DNA of 64,000 nucleotides, from contig CM026393.1 of the NCBI GenBank assembly GCA_014843695.1, positions 4,062,615 to 4,126,614 on the forward strand. Direction: 5' to 3'. The DNA is from Archivesica marissinica (Eukaryota; Mollusca; Bivalvia; Venerida; Vesicomyidae). A program made the position numbers and the translations under genes. The notes under the pieces are model-generated. The model searched no databases. It saw only the letters and a list, made by a program, of their open reading frames with translations, and was not told the origin of the DNA. Below, piece after piece: positions 37,697 through 50,770 of the stretch. Each line of letters begins with the position of its first letter. Within the stretch, counting starts at the first letter, position 1.

Positions 37697-38503
37697 ATTT
37701 CCATTGCCAGGTGCATTAAAAGTATTAAAGTTAGAGTAATGTGCGTTACTGAAGTAAGAAACTTTTGTTTGAATTTATTTTTTAATAAACATAGTTTAAA
37801 ACGTTGGCTGTAGACAATTATAACGGAGTGTACATTTTACACCGCTTGCTAAAGCGAAAATAAACTTTGATGTTCGATTTGACATACCATTTAATAAGGA
37901 AAAAGGCTTTTCATCAGCTACAGATGGTCAGTAGCCCAGTGGTTAACACAGACTACAAATCGACAGTGGGCAGGTTCAATCCCCCCCCCGTCAGATCCTA
38001 ATAAAAAGTATTTTAAGATGGGGGACTACAGGGTCCCTAGGGATCCCGATTATCACCCCCGTGGGGACCACACCATAACTTCTCCCTAAATGTTTTTACA
38101 ATTTTCATACAAAATGTTGTCCAGTAAGATACACTGGCCCATTATAAAGAATTGCTTCTATTAATATGTTCTATTTAATGGTCATATTGATAATTGTGCA
38201 TCTTAAACCCTATTTTTGTTGAAATTTATTATATAACACCATTTCAGTACGCAATCGAGCGCTTTCTCACTTCTACCTGCGACTTAAAACTGAAGTCTCC
38301 TGTTGGTGCTATATACTGTGGTACAGTGGTTAACAGTACTTTATCATGTATGGATGGGGCTTAGTTGTAAATATTATTAAAATATTTGCATTTTTATGAT
38401 AGAAAAGTTACCTCCCTTACATTACACAAGAACATCATTAGATTTTCTAGAAGGTTATAAAAGTTATTTTTATATCAAAATATGCATGTTGTAAGCTTAC
38501 CGA
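37697..38503. other. Unique spacer with a broken SINE
   Basis: AT-rich DNA between two arrays. It includes SINE-like pieces at 37922-38022 and about 38268-38330 and a molluscan-type GTTACCTCCCTTAC word near 38407. No gene is seen. Confidence 0.5.
37922..38022 (+). mobile_element. SINE tRNA-like head, diverged
   Basis: GATGGTCAGTAGCCCAGTGG gives an A-box-like start, and GGTTCAATCCC followed by a poly-C run gives the B-box. CGTCAGATCCTAATAAAA matches the GTCTGACCCTAATAAAATTA body of the other SINEs. The body then breaks off. A fragment with GAAGTCTCCTGTTGGTGCTA near 38289, similar to GGTCTCGTGTCGGTGCTG of the full copy, suggests that the remainder lies about 250 bp downstream. Confidence 0.6.
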
Positions 38504-41500
38504 CGAGCTACACACATCTCTCGGGTACAGATCTCTCCAACAAGGACAAGACTACACACCTCCCTCCTATACAGATCCAGTCTACAATGACCAGGTCACA
38601 CACCTCTCTCCCACACAGATCTCTCCAACAAGGACAAGACTACACACCTCCCTCCTATACAGATCCAGTCTACAATGACCAGGTCACACACCTCCCTCCC
38701 ACACAGATCTCTCCAACAAGGACAAGACTACACACCTCCCTCCTATACAGATACAATCTATAATGACCAGGTCACACACCTCCCTCCCATACAGATCCAG
38801 TCTACAAGAACCAGGCTACACCTCCCTCCTATACAGATCCATTCTACAAGGACCAGGCTACACCCCTCCCTTCCATACAGATACATTCTACAAGGACCAG
38901 GCTACACACCTCCCTTCCATACAGATACATTCTACAAGGACCAGGCTACACACCTCCTTCCCATACAGATCCATTCTACAAGGACCAGGCTACACACCTC
39001 CCTTCCATACAGATACATTCTACAAGGACCAGGCTACACACCTCCTTCCCATACAGATCCATTCTACAAGGACCAGGCTACACACCTCCCTTCCATACAG
39101 ATACATTCTACAAGGACCAGGCTACACACCTCCTTCCCATACAGATCCATTCTACAAGGACCAGGCTACACACCTCCCTTCCATACAGATCCATTCTACA
39201 AGGACCAGGCTACACACCTCCCTCCCATACAGATCCATTCTACAAGGACCAGGCTACACACCTCCCTTCCATACAGATACATTCTACAAGGACCAGGCTA
39301 CACACCTACTTCCCATACAGATCCATTCTACAAGGACCATGCTACACACCTCCCTCCCATACAGATCCATTCTACATGTACCAGGCTACATACCTCCCTC
39401 CCATACATATCCATTCTACAAGGACCAGGCTACACACCTCCCTCCTATACAGATCCATTCTACATGTACCAGGCTACATACCTCCCTCCAATACATATCC
39501 ATTCTACAAGGACCAGGCTACACACCTCCCTCCCATACAGATCCAGTCTACAAGGACCAGGCTACACACCTTCCTCCTATACAGATCCAGTCTACAAGGA
39601 CCAGGCTACACACCTCCCTTTCATACAGATCCAGTCTACAAGAACCAGGCTACACCTCCCTCCCATACAGATCCAGTCTACAAGAACCAGGCTACACCTC
39701 CCTCCCATACAGATCCATTCTACAACACAAAGGCTACACACCTCCCTCCCATACAGATACATTCTACAAGGACCAGGCTACACACCTCCCTCCCATACAG
39801 ATACATTCTACAAGGACCAGGCTACACACCTCCTTCCCATACAGATCCATTCTACAAGGACCAGGCTACACACCTCCCTTCCATACAGATACATTCTACA
39901 AGGACCAGGCTACACACCTCCCTTCCATACAGATACATTCTACAAGGACCAGGCTACACACCTCCCTTCCATACAGATACATTCTACAAGGACCAGGCTA
40001 CACACCTCCTTCCCATACAGATCCATTCTACAAGGACCAGGCTACACACCTCCCTCCCATACAGATCCATTCTACAAGGACCAGGCTACACACCTCCCTC
40101 CCATACAGATCCATTCTACAAGGACCAGGCTACACACCTCCCTTCCATACAGATACATTCTACAAGGACCAGGCTACACACCTCCCTCCCATACAGATCC
40201 ATTCTACAAGGACCAGGCTACACACCTCCCTTCCATACAGATACATTCTACAAGGACCAGGCTACACACCTCCTTCCCATACAGATCCATTCTACAAGGA
40301 CCAGGCTACACACCTCCCTTCCATACAGATACATTCTACAAGGACCAGGCTACACACCTCCCTCCCATACAGATCCATTCTACAAGGACCAGGCTACACA
40401 CCTCCCTTCCATACAGATACATTCTACAAGGACCAGGCTACACACCTCCCTCCCATACAGATCCATTCTACAAGGACCAGGCTACACACCTCCCTTCATA
40501 CAGATCCATTCTACAAGGACCAGGCTACACACCTCCTTCCCATACAGATCCATTCTACAAGGACCAGGCTACACACCTCCCTTCCATACAGATACATTCT
40601 ACAAGGACCAGGCTACACACCTACTTCCCATACAGATCCATTCTACAAGGACCATGCTACACACCTCCCTCCCACACAGATCATTCTACATGTACCAGGC
40701 TACATACCTCCCTCCCATACATATCCATTCTACAAGGACCAGGCTACACACATTCCTCCTATACAGATCCATTCTACATGTACCAGGCTACATACCTCCC
40801 TCAATATATCCTTCTACAAGGACCAGGCTACACACCTCCCTCCCATACAGATCCAGTCTACAAGGACCAGGCTACACGCCTCCCTCCCATACAGATCCAG
40901 TCTACAAGGACCAGGCTACACACCTCCCTCCTATACAGATCCAGTCTACAAGGACCAGGCTACACATCCCTCCCATACAGATCCAGTCTACAAGAACCAG
41001 GCTACACCCTCCCTCCCATACAGATCCAGTCTACAAGAACCAGGCTACACCTCCCTCCCATACAGATCCATTCTACAAGAACCAGGCTACACACCTCCCT
41101 CCCATACAGATACATTCTACAATGACCAGGCTACACACCTCCCTCCCATACAGATACATTCTACAAGGACCAGGCTACACACCTCCTTCCCATACAGATC
41201 CATTCTACAAGGACCAGGCTACACACCTCCCTTCCATACAGATACATTCTACAAGGACCAGGCTACACACCTCCCTTCCATACAGATACATTCTACAAGG
41301 ACCAGGCTACACACCTCCCTTCCATACAGATACATTCTACAAGGACCAGGCTACACACCTACTTCCCATACAGATCCATTCTACAAGGACCAGGCTACAC
41401 ACCTTCCTCCTATACAGAACCATTCTACATGTACCAGGCTACATACCTCCCTTCCATACAGATACATTCTACAAGGACCAGGCTACACACCTCCCTTCCA

Positions 41501-42757
41501 TACAGATACATTCTACAAGGACCAGGCTACACACCTCCCTTCCATACAGATACATTCCACAAGGACCAGGCTACACACCTACTTCCCATACAGATCCATT
41601 CTACAAGGACCATGCTACACACCTCCCTCCCATACAGATCCATTCTACATGTACCAGGCTACATACCTCCCTCCCATACATATCCATTCTACATGTACCA
41701 GGCTACACACCTCCCTCCCATACATATCCATTCTACAAGGACCAGGCTACACACCTTCCTCCTATACAGATCCATTCTACATGTACCAGGCTACATACCT
41801 CCTTCCCATACATATCCATTCTACAAGGACCAGGCTACACACCTTCCTCCCATACAGATCCAGTCTACAAGAACCAGGCTACACCTCCCTCCCATACAGT
41901 CTACAAGGACCAGGCTACACACCTCCCTCCCATACAGATCCAGTCTACAAGGACCAGGCTACACACCTCCCTTTCATACAGATCCAGTCTACAGGGACCA
42001 GGCTACACACCTCCCTCCTATACAGATCCAGTCTACAAGGACCAGGCTACACACCTCCCTTTCATACAGATCCAGTCTACAAGAACCAGGCTACACCTCC
42101 CTCCCATACAGATCCATTCTACAACACAAAGGCTACACACCTCCCTTTCATACAGATCCAGTCTACAAGAACCAGGCTACACCTCCCTCCTATACAGATC
42201 CATTCTACAAGGACAAGGTTATACACCTCCCTCCTATACAGATCCAGTCTACAAGGACCAGGCTACACACCTCCCTTCCATACAGATCCATTCTACAAGG
42301 ACCAGGCTACACACCTCCCTCCCATACAGATACATTCTACAAGGACCAGGCTACGCACCTCCCTCCCATACAGATCCAGGCTACACACCTCCCTCCCATA
42401 CAGATACATTCTACAAGAACCAGGCTAAACCAACGCCCCCTCTAATAGAGATCCATTCGACAAGAACCAGGCTACACACCTCCCTCCCATACAGATCCAT
42501 TCTACAAGGACCAGGCTACATACCTCCCTCCCATACAGATCCAGTCTACAAGGACCAGGCTACACACTTCCCTCCCATACAGATCCATTCTACAAGTACC
42601 ATACTACACACCTTCCTCCCATATAGATCCATTCTACAAGGACCAGGCTACACACCTCCCTCCCATACAGATACATTCTACAAGGACCAGGCTACACACC
42701 TCCCTCCCATACAGATCCAGTCTACAAGGACCAGGCTACACACCTCCCTCCCATACA
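38504..42757. repeat. 44-bp minisatellite, ~95 copies, open in three frames
   Basis: The unit is 44 bp: ACACACCTCCCTYCCATACA, then GATMCATTCTACAAGGACCA, then GGCT. It contains no stop codon in any plus frame. With 44 = 2 mod 3, every frame cycles through all three phases and stays open for thousands of bases (ORFs of 816 and 1221 codons, and one continuing into the gap). The predicted product would be a 44-residue repeat with blocks such as ILQGPGYTPP and FYKDQATHLP. There is no signal peptide, and no frame is preserved better than another. I treat it as a non-coding satellite; it runs into an N gap. Confidence 0.96.
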
Positions 42758-43757
42758 NNNNNNNNNNNNNNNNNNNNNNNNNNNNNNNNNNNNNNNNNNN
42801 NNNNNNNNNNNNNNNNNNNNNNNNNNNNNNNNNNNNNNNNNNNNNNNNNNNNNNNNNNNNNNNNNNNNNNNNNNNNNNNNNNNNNNNNNNNNNNNNNNNN
42901 NNNNNNNNNNNNNNNNNNNNNNNNNNNNNNNNNNNNNNNNNNNNNNNNNNNNNNNNNNNNNNNNNNNNNNNNNNNNNNNNNNNNNNNNNNNNNNNNNNNN
43001 NNNNNNNNNNNNNNNNNNNNNNNNNNNNNNNNNNNNNNNNNNNNNNNNNNNNNNNNNNNNNNNNNNNNNNNNNNNNNNNNNNNNNNNNNNNNNNNNNNNN
43101 NNNNNNNNNNNNNNNNNNNNNNNNNNNNNNNNNNNNNNNNNNNNNNNNNNNNNNNNNNNNNNNNNNNNNNNNNNNNNNNNNNNNNNNNNNNNNNNNNNNN
43201 NNNNNNNNNNNNNNNNNNNNNNNNNNNNNNNNNNNNNNNNNNNNNNNNNNNNNNNNNNNNNNNNNNNNNNNNNNNNNNNNNNNNNNNNNNNNNNNNNNNN
43301 NNNNNNNNNNNNNNNNNNNNNNNNNNNNNNNNNNNNNNNNNNNNNNNNNNNNNNNNNNNNNNNNNNNNNNNNNNNNNNNNNNNNNNNNNNNNNNNNNNNN
43401 NNNNNNNNNNNNNNNNNNNNNNNNNNNNNNNNNNNNNNNNNNNNNNNNNNNNNNNNNNNNNNNNNNNNNNNNNNNNNNNNNNNNNNNNNNNNNNNNNNNN
43501 NNNNNNNNNNNNNNNNNNNNNNNNNNNNNNNNNNNNNNNNNNNNNNNNNNNNNNNNNNNNNNNNNNNNNNNNNNNNNNNNNNNNNNNNNNNNNNNNNNNN
43601 NNNNNNNNNNNNNNNNNNNNNNNNNNNNNNNNNNNNNNNNNNNNNNNNNNNNNNNNNNNNNNNNNNNNNNNNNNNNNNNNNNNNNNNNNNNNNNNNNNNN
43701 NNNNNNNNNNNNNNNNNNNNNNNNNNNNNNNNNNNNNNNNNNNNNNNNNNNNNNNNN
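42758..43757. other. Assembly gap, exactly 1000 N
   Basis: A placeholder gap separating the 44-bp array from the TA-rich 40-bp array. True length is unknown. Confidence 0.99.
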
Positions 43758-45570
43758 GAAGTGTGTGTATATATATATATGGTGACACTCCAGCTGTTAT
43801 TGGTGAGGAAGTATATATATATATATATATGATGTCCCTCCAGCTGTTATTGGTGAGGAAGTATATATATTGGTGACACTCTAGCTGTTATTGGTGAGGA
43901 AGTATATATATGGTGACACTCCAGCTCTTATTGGTGAAGTGTATATATATGGATACACTCCAGCTGTTATTGGTGAAGTCCCTCCAGCTGTTATTGGTGA
44001 GGAAGTATATATATGGTGACACTCCAGCTGTTATTGGTGAGGAAGTATATATATGGTGACACTCCAGCTGTTATTGGTGAGGAAGTATATATATATGATG
44101 TCCCTCCAGCTGTTATTGGTGAGGAAGTATATATATGGTGACACTCCAGCTGTTATTGGTGAAGTATATATATATGGATACACTCCAGCTGTTATTGGTG
44201 AAGTCCCTCCAGCTGTTATTGGTGAGGAAGTATATATATGATGTCACTCCAGCTGTTATTGGTGAGGAAGTATATATATATATGGTGACACTCCAGCTGT
44301 TATTGGTGAGGAAGTATATATATATATGATGTCCCTCCAGCTGTTATTGGTGAGGAAGTATATATATGGTTACACTCCAGATGTTATTGGTGAGGAGGTA
44401 TATATATGGTGACACTCCAGCTGTTATTGGTGAGGAAGTATATATATGGTGACACTCCAGATGTTATTGGTGAGGAAGTATATATATGGTGACACTCCAG
44501 CTGTTATTGGTGAGGAAGTATATATATGGTGACACTCCAGCTGTTATTGGTGAGGAAGTATATATATATGGTGTCACTCCAGCTGTTATTGGTGAGGAAG
44601 TATATATATGGTGACACTCCAGCTGTTATTGGTGAGGAAGTATATATATGGTGACACTCCAGCTGTTATTGGTGAGGAAGTATATATATATATATGGTGA
44701 CACTCCAGCTGTTATTGGTGAGGAAGTATATATATGGTTACACTCCAGCTGGTATATATATACTTCCTCACCAATATGATGACACTCCAGCTGTTATTGG
44801 TGAGGATGTGTATATATATATATATATATATGGTTACACTCCCGCTGTTATTGGTAAGGAAGTATATATATGGTTACACTCCAGCTGTTATTGGTGAGGA
44901 AGTATATATATGGTGACACACCAGCTGCTATTGGTGAGGAAGTATATATATATATGGTTACACTCCCGCTGTTATTGGTAAGGAAGTATATATATATGAT
45001 GACACTCTAGCTGTTATTGGTGAGGATGTATATATATATATGGTTACACTCCCGCTGTTATTGGTGAGGAAGTATATATATATGGTGACACACCAGCTGT
45101 TATTGGTGAGGAAGTATATATATATATGGTGACACACCAGCTGTTATTGGTGAGGAAGTATATATATATATGGTGACACTCCAGCTGTTATTGGTGAGGA
45201 AGTATATATATATATGGTGACACTCCAGATGTTATTGGTGAGGAAGTATATGTATGGTTACACTCCAGCTGTTATTGGTGAGGAAGTATATATATATGGT
45301 GACACACCAGCTGTTATTGGTGAGGAAGTATATATATGGTTACACTCCAGCTGTTATTGGTGAGGAAGTATATATATGGTGACACTCCAGCTGTTATTGG
45401 TGAGGAAGTATATATATATGGTGACACTCCAGCTGTTATTGGTGAGGAAGTATATATATGATGTCCCTCCAGCTGTTATTGGTGAGGAAGTATATATATG
45501 GTGACACTCCAGCTGTTATTGGTGAGGAAGTATATATATAGTGTCCCTCCAGCTGTTATTGGTGAGGAAG
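43758..45570. repeat. ~40-bp minisatellite with embedded (TA)n, ~45 copies
   Basis: A constant core, GACACTCCAGCTGTTATTGG then TGAGGAAG, alternates with a TA tract of variable length (about 4 to 11 dinucleotides), so it is a minisatellite-microsatellite hybrid. Variants include GATGTCCCTCC for GGTGACACTCC and loss of GAGGAA. A short inverted piece occurs at about 44753-44775. Confidence 0.96.
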
Positions 45571-45587
45571 TGTTATATATTATGGTA

Positions 45588-47706
45588 GCTGATGTTTTTG
45601 GAGATAGTATGGTAGAACTGATGTATTTAGCAGAGATAGTATGGTAGAACTGATGATTTAGCAGAGATAGTATGGTAGAACTGATGTATTTTGCAGATAG
45701 TATGGTAGAACTGATGTATTTTGCAGAGATAGTATGGTAGAACTGATGTATTTTGCAGAGATAGTATGGTAGAACTGATGTATTTGCAGAGATAGTATGG
45801 TAGAACTGATGTTTTGCAGAGATAGTATGGTAGAACTGATGTATTTTGCAGGATAGTATGGTAGAACTGATGTATTTTGCAGAGATAGTATGGTAGAACT
45901 GATGTATTTTGCAGAGATAGTATGGTAGAACTGATGTATTTTGCAGAGATAGTATGGTAGAACTGATGTATTTTGCAGAGATAGTATGGTAGAACTGATG
46001 TATTTTGCAGAGATAGTATGGTAGAACTGATGTATTTTGCAGAGATAGTATGGTAGAACTGATGTATTTAGCAGAGATAGTATGGTAGAACTGATGTATT
46101 TTGCAGGATAGTATGGTAGAACTGATGTATTTTGCAGTGTTGGTGTGTGTTTTTGGAGATAGTATGGTAGAACTGATGTATTTTGCAGAGATAGTATGGT
46201 AGAACTGATGTATTTTGCAGAGATAGTATGGTAGAACTGATGTATTTTGCAGGCATAGTATGGTAGAACTGATGTATTTTGCAGAGATAGTATGGTAGAA
46301 CTGATGTATTTTGCAGGTGTTGGTGTGTGTTTTTGTTGGTGTGTGTTTTGCAGAGATAGTATGGTAGAACTGATGTATTTTGCAGAGATAGTATGGTAGA
46401 ACTGATGTATTTTGCAGAGATAGTATGGTAGAACTGATGTATTTTGCAGAGATAGTATGGTAGAACTGATGTATTTTGCAGAGATAGTATGGTAGAACTG
46501 ATGTATTTTGCAGGCATAGTATGGTAGAACTGATGTATTTTGCAGAGATAGTATGGTAGAACTGATGTATTTTGCAGTGTTGGTGTGTGTTTTTGGGGTT
46601 GTTGTTTTGGATAGTATGGTAGAACTGATGTATTTTGCAGATAGTATGGTAGAACTGATGTATTTTGGTGTTGGTGTGTGTTTTTGGGTGTTGGTGTGTG
46701 TTTTTGGGTGTTGGTGTGTGTTTTTGGTGTTGGTGTGATGTATTTTGGTGTTGGTGTGTGTTTTTGGTGTTGGTGTGTGTTTTTGGGTTGGTGTGTGTTT
46801 TGGGTGTTGGTGTGTGTTTTGGGATAGTATGGTAGAACTGATGTATTTTGCAGAGATAGTATGGTAGAACTGATGTATTTAGCAGAGATAGTATGGTAGA
46901 ACTGATGTATTTTGCAGATAGTATGGTAGAACTGATGTATTTGCAGAGATAGTATGGTAGAACTGATGTATTTTGCAGGATAGTATGGTAGAACTGATGT
47001 ATTTTGCAGATAGTATGGTAGAACTGATGTATTTTGCAGAGATAGTATGGTAGAACTGATGTATTTTGCAGGATAGTATGGTAGAACTGATGTATTTTGC
47101 AGAGATAGTATGGTAGAACTGATGTATTTTGCAGAGATAGTATGGTAGAACTGATGTATTTTGCAGAGATAGTATGGTAGAACTGATGTATTTTGTAGAG
47201 ATAGTATGGTAGAACTGATGTATTTGCAGAGATAGTATGGTAGAACTGATGTATTTTGCAGAGATAGTATGGTAGAACTGATGTATTTTGCAGAGATAGT
47301 ATGGTAGAACTGATGTATTTTGCAGAGATAGTATGGTAGAACTGATGTATTTTGCAGAGATAGTATGGTAGAACTGATGTATTTTGCAGGCATAGTATGG
47401 TAGAACTGATGTATTTTGCAGAGATAGTATGGTAGAACTGATGTATTTTGCAGAGATAGTATGGTAGAACTGATGTATTTGCAGATAGTATGGTAGAACT
47501 GATGTATTTTGCAGATAGTATGGTAGAACTGATGTATTTAGCAGAGATAGTATGGTAGAACTGATGTATTTTGCAGGCATAGTATGGTAGAACTGATGTA
47601 TTTTGCAGACATAGTATGGTAGAACTGATGTATTTTGCAGACATAGTATGGTAGAACTGATGTATTTTGCAGACATAGTATGGTAGAACTGATGTATTTT
47701 GCAGAC
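45588..47706. repeat. 32-bp minisatellite with interleaved ~18-bp repeat
   Basis: The main unit is GATAGTATGGTAGAACTGAT then GTATTTTGCAGA (about 60 copies, with 1-3 bp indels at the GCAGAGAT junction). A second motif, TTGGTGTGTGTTTTTGGG, interrupts it at about 46138, 46318-46350 and, as a tandem run, 46576-46825. Minus-strand frames are open for up to 722 codons because neither unit contains stops in that orientation; the frames share no conserved protein. No gene is called. Confidence 0.96.
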
Positions 47707-47946
47707 TATATTAAAGGAAATATGTGTGGTCAAATGACATCTATGTTGAGATGCAGACTGTTACATTTCGTATGAACATTGTAATACATGTATATAATGT
47801 GAATACATTTAATACTATAAACATATTGCAAATGTATGTTATGTTATATATATACATAATGTATGTATGTAAAGCTTTTATACCTAATAATATAACTTAT
47901 TGCAAATTATAGGCCTATACAGTTATACACATATAATATATAGCTG
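47707..47946. other. AT-rich unique spacer
   Basis: Short TA-rich spacer with repeated ATGTATGT words. Nothing coding is seen. Confidence 0.45.
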
Positions 47947-48373
47947 CTTATCACCAGGCCAATATAGTGCATAAATGTACATTTATCACCAGGCCAATAT
48001 AGTGCATAAACGTACATTTATCACCAGGCCAATATAGTGCATAAACGTACATTTATCACCAGGCCAATATAGTGCATAAACGTACATTTATCACCAGGCC
48101 AATATAGTGCATAAACGTACATTGATCACCAGGCCAATATAGTGCATAAACATACATTGATCACCAGGCCAATATAGTCATAAACGTACATTATCACCAG
48201 GCCAATATAGTGCATAAAGCATAAACGTACATTGATCACCAGGCCAATATAGTGCATAAACGTACATTGATCACCAGGCCAATATAGTGCATAAACGTAC
48301 ATTTATCACCAGGCCAATATAGTGCATAAACGTACATTTATACCAATATAGTGCATAAACGTACATTTATCAC
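47947..48373. repeat. 35-bp minisatellite, ~12 copies
   Basis: The unit is ATTTATCACCAGGCCAATAT then AGTGCATAAACGTAC. A few copies have ATTGATCACC. Towards 48340 the unit breaks down and shares ACGTACATTTATCACCA with the following array. Confidence 0.95.
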
Positions 48374-49046
48374 CAAATTAGACATTTACTGTATACATAT
48401 AAACGTACATTTATCACCAAATCTAGAACATTTACTGTATACATATAGTGCATAAACGTACATTTATCACCAAACCTAGAACATTTACTGTATACATATA
48501 GTGCATAAACGTACATTTATCACCAAACCTAGAACATTTACTGTATACATATAAACGTACATTTATCACCAAACCTAGAACATTTACTGTATACATATAA
48601 ATGTACATTTATCACCAAACCTAGAACATTTACTGTATACATATAAACGTACATTTATCACCAAACCTAGAACATTTACTGTATACATATAAATGTACAT
48701 TTATCACCAAACCTAGAACATTTACTGTATACATATAAATGTACATTTATCACCAAACCTAGAACATTTACTGTATACATATAAACGTACATTTATCACC
48801 AAACCTAGAACATTTACTGTATACATATAGTGCATAAATGTACATTTATCACCAAACCTAGAACATTTACTGTATACATATAAACGTACATTTATCACCA
48901 AACCTAGAACATTTACTGTATACATATAAACGTACATTTATCACCAAACCTAGAACATTTACTGTATACATATAAACGTACATTTATCACCAAACCTAGA
49001 ACATTTACTGTATACATATAGTGCATAAACGTACATTTATCACCAA
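48374..49046. repeat. 46-bp minisatellite, ~14 copies
   Basis: The unit is ATTTATCACCAAACCTAGAA, then CATTTACTGTATACATATAA, then ACGTAC. Some copies carry an extra AGTGCATA block identical to part of the preceding 35-bp unit. The two arrays therefore exchange or inherit modules. Confidence 0.95.
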
Positions 49047-49261
49047 GGCCTGAACAAAACTATAATAAAACCTTCACAAAACATAATCAGACATTGTTAA
49101 ATGCTTTGCAGAAAGTTCCTCTACAATTCAGCATTTACCGTACACAGTGGCGTAGCTTTCTATAAGTATGTGGATATTTTTAAAATGCGAAAACTATAAA
49201 AAAAATTAAAAACGTAGAAGAGTAAGGGGGTGGAGATGCAGGTTGATTAAAGATGTCATAA

Positions 49262-50642
49262 TACTGTGTCTGGAATATCTTACAACCAACAAAGCTTACT
49301 GTGTCTGGAATATCTTACAACCAACAAAGCTTACTGTGTCTGGAATATCTTACAACCAACAATGCTTACTGTGTCTGGAATATCTTACAACCAACAATGC
49401 TTACTGTGTCTGGAATATCTTACAACCAACAATGCTTACTGTGTCTGAGATGCTGGAATATCTTACAACCAACAGAGCTTACTGTGTCTGGAATATCTTA
49501 CAACCAACAGAGCTTACTGTGTCTGGAATATCTTACAACCAACAGAGCTTATTGTGTCTGGAATATCTTACAACCAACAGAGCTTACTGTGTCTGGAATA
49601 TCTTACAAACAACAGAGCTTACTGTGTCTGAGATGCTGGAATATCTTACAACCAACAGAGCTTATTGTGTCTGGAATATCTTACAACCAACAGAGCTTAC
49701 TGTGTCTGGAATATCTTACAACCAACAGAGCTTATTGTGTCTGGAATATCTTACAACCAACAGAGCTTACTGTGTCTGGAATATCTTACAAACAACAGAG
49801 CTTACTGTGTCTGAGATGCTGGAATATCTTACAACCAACAGAGCTTACTGTGTCTGAGATGCTGGAATATCTTACAACCAACAGAGCTTATTGTGTCTGG
49901 AATATCTTACAACCAACAGAGCTTACTGTGTCTGGAATATCTTACAACCAACAGAGCTTACTGTGTCTGAGATGCTGGAATATCTTACAACCAACAGAGC
50001 TTACTGTGTCTGAGATGCTGGAATATCTTACAACCAACAGAGCTTACTGTGTCTTGAGATGCTGGAATATCTTACAACCAACAGCGCTTACTGTGTCTGG
50101 AATATCTTACAACCAACAGAGCTTACTGTGTCTGAGATGCTGGAATATCTTACAACCAACAGAACTTACTGTGTCTGAGATGCTGGAATATCTTACAACC
50201 AACAGAGCTTATTGTGTCTGGAATATCTTACAACCAACAGAGCTTAAGGTGTCTGGAATATCTTACAACCAACAGAGCTAACTGTGTCTGGAATATCTTA
50301 CAACCAACAAAGCTTATTGTGTCTGAGATGCTGGAATATCTTACAACCAACAGAGCTTACTGTGTCTGGAATATCTTACAACCAACAACGCTTACTGTGT
50401 CTGGAATATCTTACAACCAACAACGCTTACTGTGTCTGGAATATCTTACAACCAACAAAGCTTACTGTGTCTGGAATATCTTACAACCAACAAAGCTTAC
50501 TGTGTCTGGAATATCTTACAACCAACAAAGCTTACTGTGTCTGAGATGCTGGAATATCTTACAACCAACAGAGCTTACTGTGTCTGGAATATCTTACAGC
50601 CAACAGAGCTTACTGTGTCTGAGATGCTGGAATATCTTACAA
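49262..50642. repeat. 35/43-bp minisatellite, ~38 copies
   Basis: The core is GCTTACTGTGTCTGGAATAT then CTTACAACCAACAGA. Long units have AGATGCTG inserted after GTGTCTG (+8 bp). CAAAG, CAATG and CAGAG variants occur in runs: CAA types at both edges and CAGAG in the centre. Plus ORFs of up to 326 codons reflect a lack of stops, not conserved coding. Confidence 0.95.
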
Positions 50643-50751
50643 CCTTACTGAAGCTTACAAAGCTTACTATCATAAACATAACAGTCAACAAATTCAAACC
50701 CCACTCTCCCATGTGCTAGTATAGTACGTTAATGACTCCAAACCAATATTC

Positions 50752-50768
50752 TGTAACTAACTTAATAT
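50752..50768. repeat. Target-site duplication of the inverted SINE (left)
   Basis: TGTAACTAACTTAATAT here matches TGAAATTAACTTAATAT at 51050-51066 in 15 of 17 positions, flanking the SINE. Confidence 0.7.
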
Positions 50769-50770
50769 TG

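Noticed and set aside
38675..43785. Plus-strand ORFs of 816, 1221 and ~1469 codons in the 44-bp array
   Set aside because: All three frames are equally open because the unit has no stops and 44 is not a multiple of 3. The longest crosses 1000 N. There is no start context, signal peptide or frame-specific conservation.
45476..47733. Minus-strand ORFs of 284-722 codons in the 32-bp array
   Set aside because: Stop-free repeat in that orientation with overlapping open frames and 1-3 bp indels throughout; not a conserved protein.
49262..50719. Plus ORFs of up to 326 codons in the 35/43-bp array
   Set aside because: Stop-free repeat with overlapping frames and mixed unit lengths; no protein features.
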